From contig JBMNCO010000240.1 of NCBI GenBank assembly GCA_049366815.1, positions 1-6,600 on the forward strand: DNA of 6,600 nucleotides, given 5' to 3'. A model generated the notes under the pieces. The model worked only from the letters and a program-made list of their open reading frames with translations, was not told the origin of the DNA and searched no databases. Source of the DNA: CAYNYM01 sp049366815. GTDB lineage: Bacteria; Desulfobacterota; DSM-4660; Desulfatiglandales; HGW-15. This document shows, one piece after another, positions 1 through 5,487 of this stretch; position 1 is the first letter of the stretch, and every line of letters starts with the position of its first letter. Position numbers and translations under genes: made by a program.

Positions 1-75
1 CCTGCGACACCTCACAGCCTAAATGCCTACAGTCTATATAGCTGAGTAGTTACCCAAGATTGACGTCTGCGGCGC
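1..75. other. Non-coding edge downstream of the M48 gene
   Basis: No ORF and no terminator hairpin with a T-run is visible after the protease stop. The only structure is an imperfect palindrome at 30-44 centred on CTATATAG with CAG/CTG ends. The window stops too soon to tell what lies beyond. Confidence 0.4.
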
Positions 76-1413
76 CTATTTGTAATACCCCCATTCCTTC
101 AGCCGCGCATAGGCGTACTGGGCCTTGTCCCCCTGCTGCACCACCTGGAGGTAGCGTTGGAATTCCCTGGCTGCTTCCTGTTTGTGCTGCATCTTTTCCT
201 GGGTATAACCCTTGAAGAAAACGATGTTGGCGTTTCCCGGAAGCCGTTTTTCACAGGTGTCGAAATCCCGGTGTGCTCCCGTGAAGTCGTTGGACATGAG
301 CTTTCCATATCCGCTCAGGTGGTAGGCCTGGGCTTCCTCGGGATAAGCCTTTTGCGCCCTTTCGGCATAGGCGATCCCTTGCCTGTAATCCTTCTGAATC
401 AATTTGCATTTTGCCAGCAGTAACAGGCATGGGTAATCGTTGGGGGCCATTCTCAAGGCGTTTTGAAAGTGCCTTTCGGCATCGCTGAACTGCTCCTTGC
501 TCATGAGCCGCTCACCCTTTTCCATCTCTTCCACCGCACCCTTCAGCGTACGCAGCCTTGCCGTGTTGTCCATGTAACGTTCCCGGTGTTCGGGGAGATT
601 CGCCGACGAGGCGTATTTTGATTTGGCATTGGCCACGGCCCTCTGATAGCGTTCTTCGCTCATGGGGTGGGTGGCGAACATCAGTTCGATGGCGCTGGGG
701 TTGCGCTTCGAGAGGCCCATGAGCATTTCGTGGAGCCCGACCATCCCCCCCGGGGTGTACCCGGCCCGAACCATGTATTCCATGCCGAGGGCATCGGCCT
801 CCCGCTCGTTGTCCCTGCTGTAAGAGGCAAGCAGGGCACCGACGCCGATCATCCCCAGTTGAGAAGTCAGGTTGCCGAGGGCCGCCCCCTGGGTCCCGAG
901 GATTGCGGAAAGACCTCCCACAAACGTCTGGGTAAGCATCCCTTTGGACATCTGCCCCGCTGTGTGGCGTGCGTTTACATGACCCAACTCATGTCCCAGC
1001 AGGGCGGCCAGTTCCGCTTCATTTTCCATGGAGAGCAGAATCCCCCGGGTGCAGGCGATGCTTCCACCCGGAAAGGCGTAGGCATTGACGTAATTGGCAT
1101 TGACCACCCGAAAGGAATAGGGCATGTGGGCGCGATGGGTGTTGGCGGCGATGCGCCTCCCCGTCCGATTGACATAATCGTTCAGGGTACTGTCCTGGAT
1201 GGTGCCGTAATCCGAAGAAAACTGATGCGGCGCATTTTCTCTGTCCATAGATATTTCCTGATCTTCGGAGACGAGCATCAACTGCTGCCTTCCGGTCACA
1301 GGATTGACGGCGCATCCGGCCAGCAGACCGACCCCGGAAACGGCCATCAGACGAAGGAAGTCACGGCGGGAAGTCCCCCGCCCTTCATGGATCGATAAGA
1401 TGGAGTCCCTCAT
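76..1413 (-). CDS. M48 family zinc metalloprotease with C-terminal TPRs (BepA/YfgC-like), Tat-type lipoprotein
   Basis: BepA-like proteases act in the periplasm on outer-membrane proteins, promoting assembly of LptD in the BAM complex or degrading stalled forms. The 445-residue product starts with a Tat signal, SRRDFL (15-20), a hydrophobic stretch and lipobox LLAGC (30-34), so it should be cleaved and lipidated at C34; A35 at +2 does not signal inner-membrane retention. The catalytic domain has HELGH (141-145), the third zinc ligand in NEREAD (E203, with D207), and ATHPMSEER (247-255), whose H249 lies where BepA has the regulatory H246. Residues from about 295 to 445 form about four TPR-like helical pairs, the substrate- or BAM-binding part of BepA. 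Tat export is unusual, because E. coli BepA is an unlipidated Sec substrate. The ATG has AGGAG 7 bases upstream and a clear promoter. All catalytic residues are intact. Whether the target is LptD is not shown. Confidence 0.93.
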   Translation of the reverse strand: MRDSILSIHEGRGTSRRDFLRLMAVSGVGLLAGCAVNPVTGRQQLMLVSEDQEISMDRENAPHQFSSDYGTIQDSTLNDYVNRTGRRIAANTHRAHMPYSFRVVNANYVNAYAFPGGSIACTRGILLSMENEAELAALLGHELGHVNARHTAGQMSKGMLTQTFVGGLSAILGTQGAALGNLTSQLGMIGVGALLASYSRDNEREADALGMEYMVRAGYTPGGMVGLHEMLMGLSKRNPSAIELMFATHPMSEERYQRAVANAKSKYASSANLPEHRERYMDNTARLRTLKGAVEEMEKGERLMSKEQFSDAERHFQNALRMAPNDYPCLLLLAKCKLIQKDYRQGIAYAERAQKAYPEEAQAYHLSGYGKLMSNDFTGAHRDFDTCEKRLPGNANIVFFKGYTQEKMQHKQEAAREFQRYLQVVQQGDKAQYAYARLKEWGYYK

Positions 1414-1460
1414 CTCTTGTCTCCTAAAATGGATTTTCGTGCGTCATCTGTCTCTTCATC

Positions 1461-1489
1461 AGTGTATAAACAGAAAGGATGATCGTCAA
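1461..1489 (-). promoter_or_regulatory. Good sigma70-like promoter for the M48 protease gene
   Basis: The minus strand carries TTGACG (1484-1489, five of six), a 17-base spacer and TACACT (1461-1466, four of six with T1, A2, A4 and T6). The predicted start is near 1454, leaving a leader of about 40 bases that ends in AGGAG (1421-1425), 7 bases before the ATG. The 165-bp gap upstream shows no convincing terminator for the B3/B4 gene. Confidence 0.65.
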
Positions 1490-1578
1490 TCCTCAACAGG
1501 TTTTTCAGCAGAAAGTCAGCTGCGAGATTCGGCCTGTGAGGTATCCGGAAACAGGATTCAGCGGAGGAATGTTCGGGC

Positions 1579-2295
1579 CTAAAAAGACAGTGACATCCGG
1601 GGATTCTCCTTAGTGAGGATTTCACAGTGGGTACGGCCCCCGCAGTATTGCACAATCAGTTCGGCCACTTCTCTGCAGATCTCTTCGACTTCGGTTCCTG
1701 GAACCGGCGGCAGTCCGTCTATGTTGAATTCTATGGCTGCTGTTGTCGGCAATGTCAGTGTGTGATTGGCCTGCCGCCAGGTCCAGCGTCTCGTTATGGC
1801 GATGTTTCCCTCCGCAAAGATGATTTCTCCGGGAAGGGGGTGCTCCACTTCATCCGACCCGAATGCCACAAACTCCTCACGGCCGGTCGCGGGGCGGAGG
1901 GCCAGATCTTGTGTGACAACGTCAATGGCGTGTCCCCCCGTAGGAACCAGGTACCGGAGGGAGAGTGTATTCCCAATGTCCACCAGGGCGTTTATTGAAG
2001 GCAGTTCCTCGTGTCGCAGGGCACGCCTCACCATGGCCTCGATTGAGGACCGAAATTTGCCCGGTTTGGCCCCAAAGGAACGATAGGCCTCGCGCCACGA
2101 TGCCATCCGGGGGTGGGTTGCGACCTCGTCCATCGTCAACCTGTCCCGAACGGATGCCTCCGCCCCCCGCAGCATTTCAACAAGATCCGGGGGTGAGTCG
2201 CCGTTGACCACCTCATAGGCCAGGACAACGCCGCGTGCATACCCTGGAAACAGATCAAACACCTCGTCGGCGATTGAATAGCTCAAATTTTTCAT
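1579..2295 (-). CDS. Free-standing B3/B4 domain protein (PheRS beta-subunit-like domain)
   Basis: The 238-residue protein resembles the stand-alone family carrying the B3/B4 domain found in the beta subunit of phenylalanyl-tRNA synthetase, where it edits Tyr-tRNAPhe. Recognisable blocks are WREAYRSFGAKPGKFRSSIE (residues 67-86), LPSINALVDIGNTLSLRY (98-115), the VPTGGHAIDV turn (117-126), and a C-terminal part with a LPGEIIFAEG strand (154-163). There is no catalytic synthetase domain, signal peptide or membrane helix, so it should act in the cytoplasm. The family is often suggested to edit tRNA or bind nucleic acid, but its substrate is not established. The ATG at 2293-2295 is chosen over an upstream in-frame start because AGGGTGG (2301-2307) is 5 bases away and the preceding residues are unlike the family. 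It seems to be a single-gene unit; the protease downstream has its own promoter. Confidence 0.85.
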   Translation of the reverse strand: MKNLSYSIADEVFDLFPGYARGVVLAYEVVNGDSPPDLVEMLRGAEASVRDRLTMDEVATHPRMASWREAYRSFGAKPGKFRSSIEAMVRRALRHEELPSINALVDIGNTLSLRYLVPTGGHAIDVVTQDLALRPATGREEFVAFGSDEVEHPLPGEIIFAEGNIAITRRWTWRQANHTLTLPTTAAIEFNIDGLPPVPGTEVEEICREVAELIVQYCGGRTHCEILTKENPRMSLSF

Positions 2296-2602
2296 GTTTT
2301 CCACCCTGATTGAATCGGCTCGATTTTGAAAGGATACTACATGGATTGCTACTGAATGCGAGAAAAGGTTTCGCTGAATTTCTACTGACCATGACCAAAA
2401 AAACACAATATGTCAATATCCAATTTTGGTTGCGGCCTCCGCTCCTCACAGGCACGATGAATAAAAATGAGATTCAACCTGTTAAATTTCCGGTCCCATG
2501 TCACAGAGAGGATACGCGAACCATACCACGGCCTCTGAAACAGCAGATCTGGAACAGCCCACGGATCAGGACTCCCGTAACTGAAAGGCCCTCATCGGGT
2601 TT
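2296..2602. other. About 300-bp intergenic region between the CDF and B3/B4 genes
   Basis: This gap separates the CDF stop from the B3/B4 start. The half nearer the B3/B4 gene holds a candidate promoter (2388-2416) and an AT-rich block. Just after the CDF stop the minus strand has CCC-GATGA-GGG (2589-2599) followed by CCTTTC, too short a stem to call a terminator with confidence. A plus-strand frame from ATG 2457 to 2621 (54 codons, start MNKNEIQPVK) lacks a convincing Shine-Dalgarno, runs into the end of the CDF gene and is probably not coding. Nothing else is evident. Confidence 0.6.
2388..2416 (-). promoter_or_regulatory. Candidate promoter for the B3/B4-domain gene
   Basis: On the minus strand a perfect TTGACA (2411-2416) is followed after 17 bases by CATGGT (2388-2393), a poor -10 that keeps only A2, T3 and T6. 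A T-rich run occupies the spacer. The predicted leader would be about 85 bases. Position and -35 are good; the -10 is the weak point. Confidence 0.4.
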
Positions 2603-3535
2603 TCAAGGAACAGGTTCCTGATGTTGTGCCCTTGTCACGCTTGTTTTGTCAGGGTCCACATGGACAATGATACGGTCCAGGTTGTTCACGTCTTTTTCTA
2701 GACATTCCTCAACTTTTTTGGCGATTCTATGGCCCTCCATGACCATGAGCTCTCCATCCACTACGATGTGGATTTCCATCTGAAAAAGTCCCCCCGCGGT
2801 TCGGACCCTGAGGTCGTGCACGCCCTTCACGCCGTCGACATTCAGGGCGCATGACCGGATGCGGGCGAGGACTTCCGGTTGTGGGGCGGTATCCGCAATC
2901 TCCTGCAGGGAGCCCCAAAGGATTTCCAGGGCGACCTTGACGATGAAGAAGGAGACAAAGAGGGCCGCATAGGAGTCCAGTATATGCCAGGAAGATTTGA
3001 TTTGAGCCCCTATGACGCCAAGGAAAACGGCCACTGAGGACATGGCGTCGGAGCGATGATGCCAGGCATTGGCCACAACGGCGGTACTCTTGATACGTTT
3101 TCCGACACGAACCGTGTAATGATAGAGGACTTCCTTTAAGACGATAGAAATACCGGCACCTGCCAGGGCAAGGGCGGTGGGATGGTAATCGACGTGATGG
3201 TATATGTTCCAGACCGCATCTATGCCCAGATAGACAGCCGTTCCAACCAGGGCCAATCCCACTATCAGGGATGCGATGGTCTCCAGTCGGGCATGACCAA
3301 AGTGATGTGAGTCGTCGGGGGCCTTTCGGCCGACCTTTACTCCGACAAGGACGACAAGGTCGGTGAAAAGGTCTGATATGGAATGAACGGCATCGGCGAT
3401 CATGCCCTGGCTGTTTCCGAAAATACCGGTCAGAAACTTAATCAGGATCAAAAAAATATTGACCAAGGCACCGGTCAGTGTCACGGCTCTTCCTGCCTCG
3501 GCCGTCTCCGTGAAGGATGGGGGGGTGGTAGGCAT
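2603..3535 (-). CDS. Cation diffusion facilitator (CDF) family divalent-metal transporter
   Basis: CDF proteins are inner-membrane dimers that exchange protons for Zn, Fe, Mn, Co or similar cations, usually exporting them from the cytoplasm. The 310-residue length and layout fit: about six membrane helices over residues 18-210, then a cytoplasmic ferredoxin-like domain (about 215-295). Helix 2 holds D48, H51 and D55 in ADAVHSISD. The conserved DDSHHFGHARLE (74-85) follows. Helix 5 has H159 and D163 in WHHRSD, the positions of the transport site in E. coli YiiP (H153, D157). Histidines in the C-terminal domain (240, 256) may bind regulatory metal. The D48/H51/D55 set differs from the YiiP D45/D49 pair, so the metal cannot be read from sequence. 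The start ATG has only a weak AGAGCGG upstream, and translation may be coupled to the PilZ gene 17 bp before it. Confidence 0.92.
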   Translation of the reverse strand: MPTTPPSFTETAEAGRAVTLTGALVNIFLILIKFLTGIFGNSQGMIADAVHSISDLFTDLVVLVGVKVGRKAPDDSHHFGHARLETIASLIVGLALVGTAVYLGIDAVWNIYHHVDYHPTALALAGAGISIVLKEVLYHYTVRVGKRIKSTAVVANAWHHRSDAMSSVAVFLGVIGAQIKSSWHILDSYAALFVSFFIVKVALEILWGSLQEIADTAPQPEVLARIRSCALNVDGVKGVHDLRVRTAGGLFQMEIHIVVDGELMVMEGHRIAKKVEECLEKDVNNLDRIIVHVDPDKTSVTRAQHQEPVP

Positions 3536-3552
3536 TCAAATCGACCGCTCTG

Positions 3553-3894
3553 CTATAAAGTATGGCGCCCGTCGAGGATGAGGAATCCGATCAGGTAATG
3601 GCCTTTGAAGCGGCCCTCTTCGTCCAGGGTAATGTGTCTGATCTCCGTCCTCAGAAATTCGGCGGGCTGCGAGGAGATTGTCCGGTAATATTTCATCTGC
3701 AGGACATCCCCGACTTTCAGGTGTTTGAGTATTTCGGAATCTTTCTTGACGACGACGCAGAGGCCCTTTGATGAGATATCCCATATCTTGAACTGGTAAG
3801 TATATTCCAGGCCTTCAAGAGAAAATTCGACGCTGTGGTACTGATCGACGAGACTTCTTGTTTCTGACCTGTTCTCGATCAAGCCCTTATCCAT
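3553..3894 (-). CDS. Single-domain PilZ protein (predicted c-di-GMP receptor), downstream copy
   Basis: The 113-residue product is a second stand-alone PilZ domain. RSETR (residues 9-13) fits the RxxxR c-di-GMP motif and DISSKG (39-44) fits [D/N]xSxxG. The remainder alternates short beta strands as expected of the PilZ barrel, ending in a GHYLIGFLIL strand (about 98-107). No membrane or signal segment is present. The ATG at 3892-3894 is chosen because a perfect GGAGG (3900-3904) lies 5 bases upstream; an ATG 11 codons earlier would place that Shine-Dalgarno inside the coding region. The stop is 17 bp before the cation transporter start, so the two are probably one operon driven by the promoter at 3954-3982. 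Co-transcription with a metal exporter is unusual and gives no obvious clue to the PilZ target. Family call firm, pathway unknown. Confidence 0.83.
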   Translation of the reverse strand: MDKGLIENRSETRSLVDQYHSVEFSLEGLEYTYQFKIWDISSKGLCVVVKKDSEILKHLKVGDVLQMKYYRTISSQPAEFLRTEIRHITLDEEGRFKGHYLIGFLILDGRHTL

Positions 3895-3953
3895 AATGGC
3901 CTCCGGAGGTGTAAGCCGTTGAAACATTGACGAACAAGCCGATTTAAGGAAAC

Positions 3954-3982
3954 AATCTATTAAAATTTCAGTGAGTTGTCAA
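3954..3982 (-). promoter_or_regulatory. Good sigma70-like promoter for the pilZ-CDF transcription unit
   Basis: The minus strand has a perfect TTGACA -35 (3977-3982), a 17-base spacer and TAGATT as -10 (3954-3959, four of six matches including the key A2 and T6). The predicted start is near 3947, giving a leader of about 50 bases before the PilZ ATG at 3894. The AT-rich spacer in otherwise GC-richer DNA supports the call. Confidence 0.65.
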
Positions 3983-4084
3983 ATTACTCTTGCCAACCCG
4001 AAATCACGCGCTCATTCGGACGGATTCATTTGAAGCAGGTGATTGCGGGGCGGGGCAAAGATACGCCTTCCTCAACCGGATCTA

Positions 4085-4453
4085 TCAGGACAGGGTGGGA
4101 TGTGTCGTGATTTCCATTTCAACGGCGTCAGGGTCCAGGGCGTTATAACGGACGATGCTCTTGAGATGGAAAAGGCTGTCCGGGTCAATATGCGTAAATC
4201 TGACGGCGGCACCTTCCGGGCTGGGGCGGATGATCACCCCTTCCACCTTCACGATCAGGTCGCTGCCGGTCTCAGCCAATACGATGGTGATACGGCAAGG
4301 TGTCCCCGGTTCAAAGACCGTTTCGATCGGCAGGAGGCAACCGCCGACACTCAGGTTTTCAATCGTTTCTACCGGATAAAGAATGTCTTCCACGCGAATT
4401 TCCGCCTTTACCCTGAAACGAATCCGGGTAAAGCGGCGCTTTTCTTGAATCAT
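4085..4453 (-). CDS. Single-domain PilZ protein (predicted c-di-GMP receptor), upstream copy
   Basis: PilZ domains bind cyclic di-GMP and act as cytoplasmic adaptors controlling motility, polysaccharide export, pili or chemosensory proteins. The 122-residue product is essentially one PilZ domain. RRFTR (residues 6-10) supplies the N-terminal RxxxR arginines, and NLSVGG (33-38) is the second motif, [D/N]xSxxG. Both hallmark motifs are intact, so ligand binding is predicted. There is no signal peptide or membrane segment. The ATG at 4451-4453 was chosen because AGGGAG (4462-4467) lies 8 bases upstream and the PilZ motif starts within six residues; the longer open frame to 4519 would run through the leader hairpin and is unlikely. 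It sits 193 bp behind cheR and 190 bp ahead of a second PilZ gene. The two PilZ proteins are dissimilar apart from the motifs, so they are not a recent tandem duplicate. The effector target is unknown; CheR is a candidate. Confidence 0.85.
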   Translation of the reverse strand: MIQEKRRFTRIRFRVKAEIRVEDILYPVETIENLSVGGCLLPIETVFEPGTPCRITIVLAETGSDLIVKVEGVIIRPSPEGAAVRFTHIDPDSLFHLKSIVRYNALDPDAVEMEITTHPTLS

Positions 4454-4482
4454 GGGTAAAGCTCCCTGAAAATCCAGACATC

Positions 4483-4499
4483 CTCCGCCTTGGGCGGAG
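4483..4499 (-). promoter_or_regulatory. Strong small hairpin in the presumed 5' leader of the first pilZ gene
   Basis: The minus strand reads CTCCGCC-CAA-GGCGGAG, a perfect 7-bp GC-rich stem, ending 29 bases before the pilZ ATG at 4453 and upstream of its Shine-Dalgarno. It could influence translation or mRNA stability. It does not look like a c-di-GMP (GEMM) riboswitch, because the conserved GEMM core motifs are not recognisable around it. I see no clear sigma70 promoter upstream in 4500-4646. Confidence 0.35.
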
Positions 4500-4613
4500 C
4501 TGCGGTTTCGATCCAGCACGACGTTTCTGGGTGGAACGATCAGAGATTAGTATTCAGCTTAACAGCTTATTCCCTTTGTGATTTTTTCTGACTGCTGATC
4601 GCTGAAGGGTATT

Positions 4614-4629
4614 CCCCCGACTTCGGGGG
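4614..4629 (-). terminator. GC-rich hairpin after cheR, possible terminator lacking a T-run
   Basis: Starting 17 bases after the cheR TAG, the minus strand reads CCCCCG-AAGT-CGGGGG: a 6-bp all-GC stem with a four-base loop. The bases that follow (AATACC) contain no T-run, so it is not a textbook intrinsic terminator. It could stabilise the 3' end of the cheR message or weaken read-through into the downstream PilZ gene. Confidence 0.4.
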
Positions 4630-4646
4630 TGAACATTTTCAGAGTC

Positions 4647-5429
4647 CTACTGCCTGGGTTTGAAGCCCAGGACTTTTCTGTAAATACTCGGTCTTACATA
4701 TTTGTAGGTGTGTCTGATGCTGTTCAAACTCTCGGCCCCTCCTATGATGAAGTAACCGCTCCATTTCAACTGGTCAAAAAGTCTGTTGATGACCTTTTCT
4801 TTTATGTGGTTATCGAAATAAATCAGTACATTTCTGCAAAAGATCACGTCGAATTCAAGGCCGCCGAGTGGGGGATCGAGTACCAGGTTGTACCTTCTGA
4901 AGGTCACCATGCGCCGGATTTCATCCTTGACGCGGAGGAACCCCTCCCATTTGCCCTGGCCTCTCTGAAAGTACCTTCTCATGATATGCTGGGGAATGCT
5001 TTTGGCCCTTTCAAAGGGATAAACGGCCCTCTTCGCTATTTCCAGGACGTTGGTCGAGATATCGGTGGCCAGTATAGTCGGCCTGAAACCCTTTTCCAGA
5101 CAGTATATCGCCACTGAATAGGGCTCTTCACCGCTGGAGCATGCGGCGCACCAAATATTGAGATGGGTATCGTTCAGACAATCGAAATGATGGCTTTCTC
5201 TGAAGAAGAATGTATGGTTTGTAGAAATGGCATCCAGAAAGTTGATGAGTTCCCGCTTGTCCTTCTTTAATAATTCAAGATACTCTTCGGCCGATCGGAT
5301 TCCCGTCTTTCGCACTCTCTTGGACAGGCGGGCCTGAAGGAGTTGTCTCTTCCCGTCATGGAGGTTGATCCCGCATTCGTGGTAGACCAGTTCGCTGAAT
5401 TTTATGAATTGGCTCTCCGTGAGTTCCAT
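4647..5429 (-). CDS. cheR: CheR-type S-adenosylmethionine-dependent protein-glutamate methyltransferase
   Basis: Members of this family methylate glutamates in the cytoplasmic part of chemoreceptors, resetting their sensitivity. The 260-residue product shows the CheR N-terminal helical domain (about 1-75), the STNHTFFFRE motif (69-78), SAM-binding WCAACSSGEEPYS (93-105), the acidic ATDIS strand (121-125), AVYPFER (135-141) and FDVIFCRNVLIYF (193-205), ending with a typical GGAESL and RKV. The segment between FFFRE and the SAM motif is short (about a dozen residues, versus more in enteric CheR). The frame stays open far upstream, but that stretch overlaps oppF in another frame and is not coding. 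I chose the ATG where family similarity begins. A TTG three codons earlier (5436-5438) has a better-placed AAGGA (5448-5452) and is a real alternative. No receptor, cheA, cheW or cheB is visible. The two PilZ genes that follow suggest c-di-GMP input. Confidence 0.9.
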   Translation of the reverse strand: MELTESQFIKFSELVYHECGINLHDGKRQLLQARLSKRVRKTGIRSAEEYLELLKKDKRELINFLDAISTNHTFFFRESHHFDCLNDTHLNIWCAACSSGEEPYSVAIYCLEKGFRPTILATDISTNVLEIAKRAVYPFERAKSIPQHIMRRYFQRGQGKWEGFLRVKDEIRRMVTFRRYNLVLDPPLGGLEFDVIFCRNVLIYFDNHIKEKVINRLFDQLKWSGYFIIGGAESLNSIRHTYKYVRPSIYRKVLGFKPRQ

Positions 5430-5457
5430 GTCAAACAATCTCTGAAATCCTTTTTCA

Positions 5458-5486
5458 ATGCCATATTTTTGACGATGAATCGTCAA
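5458..5486 (-). promoter_or_regulatory. Possible sigma70-like promoter for cheR
   Basis: On the minus strand TTGACG (5481-5486) is followed after 17 bases by TGGCAT (5458-5463). The -35 matches the consensus at five of six positions, the -10 at only three. It would start transcription roughly 20 bases before the cheR ATG and overlaps the palindrome. The weak -10 makes this tentative; transcription could instead read through from oppF. Confidence 0.3.
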
Positions 5487-5487
5487 A
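5468..5487. promoter_or_regulatory. 20-bp near-perfect palindrome upstream of cheR, candidate operator
   Basis: The sequence TTTGACGATGAATCGTCAAA has two perfect 9-bp arms (5468-5476 and 5479-5487) around a 2-base centre. It lies 38 bases upstream of the cheR ATG in otherwise unstructured spacer. Near-perfect symmetry with a short centre suits a dimeric helix-turn-helix regulator better than an RNA hairpin, because two bases are too few for a loop. Its left half on the minus strand includes a TTGACG that could serve as a -35 element, so binding there would compete with polymerase. The regulator is unknown. Confidence 0.45.

Noticed and set aside
667..1398. Plus-strand 243-codon open frame
   Set aside because: It lies antisense to the catalytic domain of the M48 protease, its translation has no recognisable domain, and it is rich in Gly/Pro/His as mirror frames often are.
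2296..2406. Upstream extension of the B3/B4 gene to an earlier start
   Set aside because: The extra 37 residues are unlike the family and would run over the ribosome-binding site and the candidate promoter.
2589..2599. CCC/GGG hairpin after the CDF stop as a terminator
   Set aside because: Only three pairs form before mismatches and no proper T-run follows.
4454..4646. GEMM-type c-di-GMP riboswitch ahead of pilZ
   Set aside because: The gene context was suggestive, but the conserved core motifs are not recognisable; only generic hairpins are seen.
4653..4671. CCTGGG/CCCAGG inverted repeat with a T-rich tail on the plus strand
   Set aside because: It lies inside the last codons of cheR and no plus-strand gene exists for it to terminate; probably chance.
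4043..5117. Plus-strand open frames of 138 and 162 codons opposite pilZ and cheR
   Set aside because: They are mirror frames of well-recognised genes, without Shine-Dalgarno sites or family similarity.
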